A stretch of DNA of 10,830 bases, taken from DATEPR01 sp036503065. GTDB lineage: Bacteria; Actinomycetota; Actinomycetes; Mycobacteriales; Pseudonocardiaceae. The notes under the pieces were generated by a model, which was not told the DNA's origin, did not search any database, and was given only the letters and a program-made list of their open reading frames with translations. The stretch lies in assembly GCA_036503065.1 (NCBI GenBank), contig DASXXM010000459.1:1-10830 (forward strand), read 5' to 3'. The translations under genes were made by a program, and so were the position numbers. Shown here piece by piece: positions 6,511 to 10,830 of the stretch. Each line of letters starts with the position of its first letter. Position 1 is the stretch's first letter.

Positions 6511-7091
6511 GCAGGGCATTCGGCCGGTTGGTTCTTGTCGCCCTTGTCGTCTTCGGGTTGTGGTATGTCCTGGCGCATTATCACGGTGGCGGCAGTTCGG
6601 GCTGTGACGCGAGCGGCCCTGCGGTCGCCCATGCCGACACCGGTCAGTGCCCGGCCACTGCGCAGGACCTGGCTACCGACTACACGTGGGCGCAGCAACG
6701 GATCCAGTCGCTGACCGGGCAACCGGTAACCACCGGCAAGCTGTACTACGGAAATGCCGCCACCGGATATCAGGTGGAGACGTTCCAAAGTGGGTTTGAC
6801 ACATGGTCGGACAAAGCCGAGGCGATCCTGAAACAGGCCGGTGTGACGATGCCTCGTGTCGGACGTTTTCCGGCGGTTGCGGACGTCGAGACGAAGGCGT
6901 CGGTCTACCTGCGTCAAAATGAGATCGACTACGGTGTCATTGTCATCAACAACGGCAAGTGGCCCACCGGTGTCTGCCAGGGTCCGTTTTCCTGTGACAC
7001 GGCCATTAGGGCGATTCTGGTTCCGGGATCGACGCTGGCGGTATGGTGGCCGGGCGCTCGAACATCGAACAGGATCGGAGGGGACGGATGA
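6507..7091 (+). CDS. Membrane-anchored DddA-like (SCP1.201-like) deaminase domain protein
   Basis: This is a 194-residue protein. Residues 7-23 form one hydrophobic segment after a basic N-terminus, so it is likely a signal anchor or signal peptide, with the rest outside the membrane. Residues about 72-182 align with the SCP1.201/DddA deaminase fold: TTGKLYYGN (75-83), SGFDTW (95-100), a helix KAEAILKQAGV, GRFPAVADVETKAS (119-132), YLRQNEIDYGVIVINNG (134-150), then the Cys pair C157/C163 in GVCQGPFSC, and LVPGSTLAVWW (171-181). Family toxins deaminate cytosine, DddA in double-stranded DNA. The family zinc ligand His (HxE) is Asp126 here (DVE, codon GAC at 6882-6884), while catalytic Glu128 and the Cys pair remain, so activity is uncertain. 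It is much shorter than usual polymorphic toxins and has no delivery domain. GTG 6507 overlaps the previous stop, and its own stop overlaps the Imm1 start. Confidence 0.85.
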   Translation: MSRAFGRLVLVALVVFGLWYVLAHYHGGGSSGCDASGPAVAHADTGQCPATAQDLATDYTWAQQRIQSLTGQPVTTGKLYYGNAATGYQVETFQSGFDTWSDKAEAILKQAGVTMPRVGRFPAVADVETKASVYLRQNEIDYGVIVINNGKWPTGVCQGPFSCDTAIRAILVPGSTLAVWWPGARTSNRIGGDG

Positions 7092-7537
7092 ACAGCAACG
7101 AGCAACAGTCGGTGCTCACGGCGGGCCCGCTCAGGTCCGAGTGGCTGTATGGCTACACGGTGGACGAGCGCAGGGCCGTGGTCGAGGCGCTGCTTGAGCA
7201 GTCGGGCTATCAGGTGTTTCAACTATATATGTGGGATAGGCCGGCCGGTGGTCGTGACTTCCCGTTGGTGTACTTGACTGTTGTCTTTGACGGCAGTGTG
7301 GGTGCGGCTCACTTCTATGACCACTACGCAGACCAGACACGCAATGCCGCCGTGGTGACCACCGGCACGGAGGTTGCCCCGGAATCAGCGCCTCTAATGT
7401 TTCGGCCCGAAGCTGGGATTGCGTTTCCGTCGAATGCTCTGGTACCGCGCGATGAACTCAAGGATGTCATGTTGGAATTTGTTACGACGGGGCAGAGACC
7501 CGCTTCTGTGACATGGCAGAGCGTCGACTTCGTCTAG
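7088..7537 (+). CDS. Imm1-family immunity protein
   Basis: This is a 149-residue acidic cytoplasmic protein of the Imm1 family, whose members neutralise SCP1.201/DddA-like deaminases. Typical features are the strand LVYLTVVFDGS (60-70), a central HFYDHYADQTRNAAV segment, and the C-terminal signature AFPSNALVPRDELKDVMLE (112-130) followed by TGQRPASVTWQ (134-144). No signal peptide or membrane segment is seen, as expected for a protector of the cytosol. Its ATG at 7088 overlaps the deaminase TGA (ATGA) and is preceded by a very strong GGAGGGG, so it is likely translated at least as efficiently as the toxin. The gene is less GC-rich in places (AT-rich run near 7222-7232). Pairing with the upstream gene supports both calls. 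Confidence 0.88.
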   Translation: MNSNEQQSVLTAGPLRSEWLYGYTVDERRAVVEALLEQSGYQVFQLYMWDRPAGGRDFPLVYLTVVFDGSVGAAHFYDHYADQTRNAAVVTTGTEVAPESAPLMFRPEAGIAFPSNALVPRDELKDVMLEFVTTGQRPASVTWQSVDFV

Positions 7538-7566
7538 TATCCGGCTGCCGAGCGAGGGACCGATCC

Positions 7567-8595
7567 ATGCGTCGTCGCACGTTGCTGGCAGGACTGAGCG
7601 GTATGGCTGGTACTGCTGTCCTTGGCATGCCAACCAGCGGTGACCCGGTGGGCGTGTTGGAAACCGCGCTGCTCGACCCGCCGGTCAGCGCGGGTATCCC
7701 GGTGACGTTGCCACAGTTGCGGCGGGACGTGGCCACCGCCCAATCGGTGTTCCAAGAAGGCCGCTATACAGAGGTGGTCACCGCCCTGCCTGGCCTGCTG
7801 TCGGCCGCGACGACCACCCGCGCTGCGTTGGGTTCCGTCGAGGACGTCGCGGGCGCGAACGGTCAGCTCTCCGAGCTGTACATGCTGGCCAGCGAATTGA
7901 TGGTCAGGCTGGGCAACGATCACCTGGCCTGGATCACCGCCGACTGCGCTCAGCAGACCGCCTACGGCAGCGGCGATGTCCTCACCCAGGCCACCGCGCG
8001 CCGTGTCTGGGCCATCGTGCTGCGCCGCGCCGGGCGCGCCGACACCGCCCAGCGCCTGGTCGTTGATGCCGCTGCCGCGCTGCAGTCCGATCTGCACCGT
8101 GGTCCGGATTACCTGTCGGTGTATGGATCGCTCTTGTCCACTGCCGCGTATACGGCTGCCGTCGACGGCGACCGGGCCACCGCCCGCACCCTGATCGGCG
8201 AGGCCGTCGACGCCGCCGGACGGCTCGGCGCCGACGGCAATCATCGGTTCACCGCGTTCGGGCCTACCGGGGTCGGGGTGTACCGAATCAGCATCGCCCG
8301 CGTTCTCGGTGATTCCGGTGCCGCTATCGAAGCCGCCCGTCACATTAACCCGGCCGCGATCCCGCTGGCCGACCAACGTGCCCGCTACTGGTCGAACATC
8401 GCGCGGTCATTTCACCAGTGGGGCAAGCCCGAGCAGTGCTACCGGGCGCTGCTGGCCGCCGAACACGCTTCCCCGGACGAGGTTCGTTACCACAAGCCGA
8501 TCCAGCAGATCACCACCGGCCTGCTGCGCCACCCGGCCGCGCGCACGATGCCCGGCCTGCGGGCCTTCGCCCGCCGAACCGGCGCACCGGTCTGA
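7567..8595 (+). CDS. TPR-like regulator C-terminal region lacking HTH domain
   Basis: This is a 342-residue, Ala-rich, all-helical protein. From memory it strongly resembles the ligand/TPR region of long actinobacterial XRE-type regulators (for example segments TAQRLVVDAAAAL, YGSLLSTAAYTAAVDGD, FGPTGVGVYRISIARVLGD, ARYWSNIARSFHQWGKPEQC), but the N-terminal helix-turn-helix is absent because the Imm1 gene lies directly upstream. It begins MRRRTLLAGLSGMAG, which also looks like a twin-arginine signal (RRRTLLAG plus a hydrophobic stretch); in full-length relatives a similar RRR-TLLAG segment follows the HTH, so export is doubtful. ATG 7567 has AGGGA about 8 bases upstream. ATG 7513 is in frame but overlaps the Imm1 gene and has no site. 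It is 29 bases after the Imm1 stop, so it may be the distal gene of the cassette. Possible roles are a peptide or partner sensor, or a remnant. Confidence 0.78.
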   Translation: MRRRTLLAGLSGMAGTAVLGMPTSGDPVGVLETALLDPPVSAGIPVTLPQLRRDVATAQSVFQEGRYTEVVTALPGLLSAATTTRAALGSVEDVAGANGQLSELYMLASELMVRLGNDHLAWITADCAQQTAYGSGDVLTQATARRVWAIVLRRAGRADTAQRLVVDAAAALQSDLHRGPDYLSVYGSLLSTAAYTAAVDGDRATARTLIGEAVDAAGRLGADGNHRFTAFGPTGVGVYRISIARVLGDSGAAIEAARHINPAAIPLADQRARYWSNIARSFHQWGKPEQCYRALLAAEHASPDEVRYHKPIQQITTGLLRHPAARTMPGLRAFARRTGAPV

Positions 8596-8662
8596 TTCGC
8601 GCTGGCCCGTCTGCCATTGTCGATAAGCCGGATGGCCGTAGCAGCTGCCGTGTATCCGCTTC

Positions 8663-8668
8663 TAGGAT
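8663..8668 (+). promoter_or_regulatory. Candidate -10 box for the secreted Cys-rich protein
   Basis: TAGGAT matches the actinomycete -10 consensus (TAGRRT) and sits 34 bases upstream of the ATG at 8703 in the 107-base gap after the TPR gene. No convincing -35 hexamer is seen at the usual spacing, so this is a weak call. Confidence 0.3.
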
Positions 8669-8702
8669 CGGGTCAAACGCTGTTTCGGAAAGGGTCACGA
8701 GA

Positions 8703-9116
8703 ATGCGTCGAATTTTGTCGCTGTTGATTGTCGCGTTCGTAACAGTTACGTTGACGGTCCTGTTCTCCGGTCCCGCCTCGGCGTTGGGTGGCGAGACGTT
8801 CGGGTGCAACGTCCAGCCGAACACGCCGTCGCACAGTGGCTTCCCCGGTGTCTGCACCACCGGTCGGGCCGCAGGTGGTTACGTGGTGACCTTCGAGGTC
8901 TTCAACATCACGGCTGGGGAAAGCTTCTCCTGGTCGGGGCCTTCGCTCGTCCAGGGCACGCTGAGTAACTGCAACACCAGTGTTTGTCGGGTGTCGCTGT
9001 CGGCGTCAACGGATGTGGATGTCACTGTGTCGGTGATCATTTCCCAGGCGGGCGCGCGCGAAACACTCTCGGCCAGAGTGATCATACCCGCCGTGTGCGG
9101 CAGGATTTTCTGCTGA
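8703..9116 (+). CDS. Small secreted six-cysteine protein, unknown family
   Basis: This is a 137-residue protein with a clear Sec signal peptide: MRRI, a hydrophobic core (residues 5-22), and an AxA signal peptidase I site (ASA at 25-27, cut before L28). The mature protein of about 110 residues has six cysteines (C35, C51, C90, C95, C132 and C137, the last being the final residue), enough for three disulphides. The Ser/Thr/Val-rich middle (GYVVTFEVFNITAGESFSW, then TDVDVTVSVIIS) looks beta-sheet, possibly Ig-like. I do not recognise the family. A GAAAGGG lies about 8 bases upstream of ATG 8703; an in-frame open region before it overlaps the TPR gene and is not used. It is convergent with the DUF397 gene, with only 16 bases between stops. 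It could be a secreted inhibitor, cell-surface protein or small effector. Confidence 0.82.
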   Translation: MRRILSLLIVAFVTVTLTVLFSGPASALGGETFGCNVQPNTPSHSGFPGVCTTGRAAGGYVVTFEVFNITAGESFSWSGPSLVQGTLSNCNTSVCRVSLSASTDVDVTVSVIISQAGARETLSARVIIPAVCGRIFC

Positions 9117-9132
9117 AGCCCCGTTTGACCGG

Positions 9133-9306
9133 TTAGGCGATCTGACCTGTCTTGACAGCGGCGACGAGTGCGGTCACGTCCACGGACAGGATCGGGCCGG
9201 TGGGGTTCTTGCTGTCCCGCACCGCCCCCTGCGCCGCTAACTCCACGCAGTTAGCGTTGTCAGCTCCGCCGGTGTAGGTGGACTTTCGCCAGGTCAGATC
9301 ACTCAT
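9133..9306 (-). CDS. DUF397 domain protein
   Basis: This is a 57-residue protein: MSDLTWRKSTYTGG at the start, then NCVELA, VRDSKNPTGPILSV, and a short C-terminal helix (VTALVAAVKTGQIA). This is the standard DUF397 layout: W-x-K-S-x-x-S/T near the start, the NCVE motif, then VRDSK. ATG 9306 has GGGAGGG 4 bases upstream. It begins 13 bases after the XRE/DUF5753 stop on the same strand, the classic two-gene arrangement of actinomycetes; such pairs have been proposed to act as toxin-antitoxin or developmental-regulator partners. Leu23 is encoded by TTA. The family call is firm; the biochemical role of DUF397 proteins is not well established. Confidence 0.92.
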   Translation of the reverse strand: MSDLTWRKSTYTGGADNANCVELAAQGAVRDSKNPTGPILSVDVTALVAAVKTGQIA

Positions 9307-9319
9307 CGGCCCTCCCGCA

Positions 9320-10159
9320 TTACTCCTTTCGTATCATAGCAAGAAGGTCCATCGACTGGTCGACGTTCAGTGCGGCCTTGCCCAGCTTCGCCGCGTAGCG
9401 GTGGCAGAGTTCGATCTTCTCCTTGTCCTCAAGGTAGATGGCTGATCCCTTGTTCTCCAGTTGGATGACCGATTCGTCGCGAGGGAAGCCCATGATGTAG
9501 ACCGACCAGTAGAACCCAACATCCGCGCTCACCTTGCTGGGTACGATCCACAGTCGCACGTTCGGTCGCTCTGCGGCCTCTTGTAGAGCACGCAACTGCC
9601 GAGCCATGACGGCACTGCCGCCAAGTTGCCGCCGCAATACACTCTCTTCGAGGATGATGTCGAACTTCGGCTGGCGAGGCTTGTTAAGAACGAGCTGCCT
9701 CGTCTTCCTCGCCTCAAGCCGAGTCTCGATCAGGTTGGGCGGCACGTCGTCTGCCTTCATCACCGCCAGGGCGTACTCGGCCGTCTGGACCAGACCCGGT
9801 ATCAGCAGGGGCTCGGCACTGACAAGCGAGATGGCTTCCGCTTCAAGGCGCACCAGAGGCTTCTGCTGTAGCGCCGCATCGACTATCCAGCGGCCGGGCT
9901 CGTCCTGGCGGTCCACCAGGTGTAGGAGTTGGCCGCGTACGCGGCCCTTCACCTTGTAGACGACCAGCAGCGACGCCAGGTCGGCGGTGGAGATGCACTG
10001 CTGGCCGTTCTCCATTCTGGACAGTTTGGACTGCTGCCAGCCGAGTTCACCGCAGACGACCTCCAGGCTGAGGTCTCGTTGCCTGCGTACGTACTGCACA
10101 TCCCCGGCCAACCCACTGCGTACCACGGTCACCAGCTTCTGCGGCCCAGTGCTGCCCAT
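9320..10159 (-). CDS. XRE-family regulator with DUF5753 domain
   Basis: This is a 279-residue transcriptional regulator. The helix-turn-helix covers about residues 18-72, with recognition region LGWQQSKLSRMENGQQ (39-54). A DUF5753 domain follows (about 100-275), with its hallmark LLIPGLVQTAEYA at 118-130 and later RPNVRLWIVPS. The group includes regulators paired with DUF397 proteins and labelled Scr1-type antitoxin-like. ATG 10159 (MGSTGPQKL) is preceded by GGGAGGG with short spacing; an earlier TTG at 10195 is in frame but lies inside the upstream inverted repeat and lacks a site. The downstream partner gene starts 13 bases after its stop. It probably controls its own operon through the repeat at 10185-10201. 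Confidence 0.94.
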   Translation of the reverse strand: MGSTGPQKLVTVVRSGLAGDVQYVRRQRDLSLEVVCGELGWQQSKLSRMENGQQCISTADLASLLVVYKVKGRVRGQLLHLVDRQDEPGRWIVDAALQQKPLVRLEAEAISLVSAEPLLIPGLVQTAEYALAVMKADDVPPNLIETRLEARKTRQLVLNKPRQPKFDIILEESVLRRQLGGSAVMARQLRALQEAAERPNVRLWIVPSKVSADVGFYWSVYIMGFPRDESVIQLENKGSAIYLEDKEKIELCHRYAAKLGKAALNVDQSMDLLAMIRKE

Positions 10160-10184
10160 ATGCCCTCCCGAACTCGTCTGATCA

Positions 10185-10201
10185 ATTGTCTCCAAGACAA
10201 T
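10185..10201. promoter_or_regulatory. Inverted repeat upstream of XRE/DUF397 operon
   Basis: ATTGTCT-CCA-AGACAAT has perfect 7-bp arms and a 3-base centre. It lies 25-42 bases upstream of the XRE start at 10159, in the 106-base gap to the partial gene, where a repressor would cover the promoter or leader. Autoregulation by the XRE protein is the natural reading but is inferred. Confidence 0.5.
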
Positions 10202-10265
10202 CAGATTTCGACGAATTCCGCATTCACCCGATAGGCTGTTGCAGTAATAGCATATTCGCCGCAGC

Positions 10266-10830
10266 TCAGTTGGGTGGCGCTTCGAAGAGGGATTTGGTCT
10301 GTTCCTGCCAGCCGCTCAGGCCGCGCGTGCGGATCCGGTCGGTCCAGTCGGCGCCGTTCCAGTAGCGCTGCCAGGTCGCCTCGCCGGCTCGGATCTCGCC
10401 CATCTGGTACGGGTTGGGATACCAGTCGGCGGTCGTCATCCGGGGCACCATGAATTGAGCAGTCATCCACGGGAGGTCCGGGAGGTGACCCGTGCCACGC
10501 AGGCGGCCGATCACCGCGCCGGTCCACGCCGTGATTTCGTATGCGGCGTATGGGCTTCGCGTGGCGAAGAGCCGTTCGTAGTAGGTGCGGTCGCCGGGGC
10601 GGGTCCGGTCGAAGGCGAAGAACAGCGCTATGACACGGCGCGCCAGGATCAGCGCCGGTTTGGGTAGGTCGGCGGGATCGGGGCGGACGCCGGCGGCGGC
10701 CATCGCGGTTCCCCAGGCGGTGGCGAGTGGCGTGCCCAGTAGGGCGTCGAGGGCGACGAGGCTGTCGCGGGCGATCCAGGCGGCCAGGGCGCGGTCCTGG
10801 CAGAGGATGTCGCGCACCGCGTTCGATGCC
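10266..10830 (-). CDS. Hypothetical protein with C-terminal DUF2510 domain, N-terminus cut by window edge
   Basis: This frame enters from the right edge and ends at TGA 10266-10268, giving about 187 visible residues. The first part is helical and Ala/Leu-rich (LAAWIARDSLVALDALLG, then LILARRVIALFFAFDR) and unrecognised. The C-terminus carries a DUF2510-type unit: ADWYPNPYQ, a loop of about 10 residues, then WQRYWNGADWTDR. This matches the family pattern of WYPDP followed by a 'RYWDG-x-x-WT' strand. A GTG at 10817 is in frame but has no ribosome binding site, and the frame continues to the edge, so the true start is probably outside. DUF2510 is usually N-terminal in membrane proteins; here it is C-terminal. 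No membrane segment is obvious in the visible part. Function unknown. Confidence 0.75.
   Translation of the reverse strand, partial: ASNAVRDILCQDRALAAWIARDSLVALDALLGTPLATAWGTAMAAAGVRPDPADLPKPALILARRVIALFFAFDRTRPGDRTYYERLFATRSPYAAYEITAWTGAVIGRLRGTGHLPDLPWMTAQFMVPRMTTADWYPNPYQMGEIRAGEATWQRYWNGADWTDRIRTRGLSGWQEQTKSLFEAPPN

Noticed and set aside
7534..8376. 280-residue minus-strand frame opposite the TPR-like gene
   Set aside because: Gly/Arg/Gln/His-rich shadow with no motif; the plus-strand protein matches a known family.
10160..10195. N-terminal extension of the XRE regulator from TTG 10195
   Set aside because: The start would lie inside the inverted repeat without a Shine-Dalgarno sequence; ATG 10159 has GGGAGGG.

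Overview
The window is high-GC DNA (roughly two thirds G+C by eye) from a filamentous-type actinomycete. Supporting signs are frequent GTG starts, an XRE/DUF5753 plus DUF397 gene pair, a tandem-domain universal stress protein, a DUF2510 protein and an RpiR/SIS regulator. The gene set resembles Pseudonocardiales or Streptomyces relatives; the genus cannot be fixed from the sequence. I see no rRNA, tRNA, CRISPR array, insertion sequence or origin, and no gene-free gap longer than about 150 bases.

Left part (1-3220). A partial unknown gene leaves the left edge on the minus strand. Upstream of it, also on the minus strand, is a two-domain universal stress protein. Two plus-strand genes follow: a small degenerate PAP2-like membrane protein and a short-chain dehydrogenase-like protein that seems to lack the catalytic serine.

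Metabolic cassette (3217-6150). A PLP aminotransferase and a KDPG/KHG-type aldolase form a minus-strand operon, read divergently from an RpiR-family sugar/metabolite-sensing regulator. The 139-base divergent control region carries several TTGCA/TGCAA half-sites, including an 8-bp-arm inverted repeat. A simple reading is that the aminotransferase turns an amino acid into a hydroxylated 2-oxoacid, the aldolase splits it to pyruvate plus an aldehyde or oxoacid, and the regulator controls both. The aldolase shares a 4-base tail-to-tail overlap with the dehydrogenase.

Toxin-like cassette (6238-7537). Three tightly coupled plus-strand genes (4-base overlaps GTGA and ATGA) encode a HicB-like small protein, a short membrane-anchored DddA-like (SCP1.201-like) deaminase, and an Imm1-family immunity protein. 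The deaminase has Asp where the family has its zinc-binding His, with the neighbouring catalytic Glu and the Cys pair kept. This is the most interesting item in the window.

Right part (7567-10830). A TPR-like protein resembles the C-terminal part of actinobacterial XRE regulators but has no DNA-binding domain. It is followed by a small secreted six-cysteine protein. On the minus strand lie an XRE/DUF5753 regulator with its DUF397 partner, and a partial protein ending in a DUF2510 domain.
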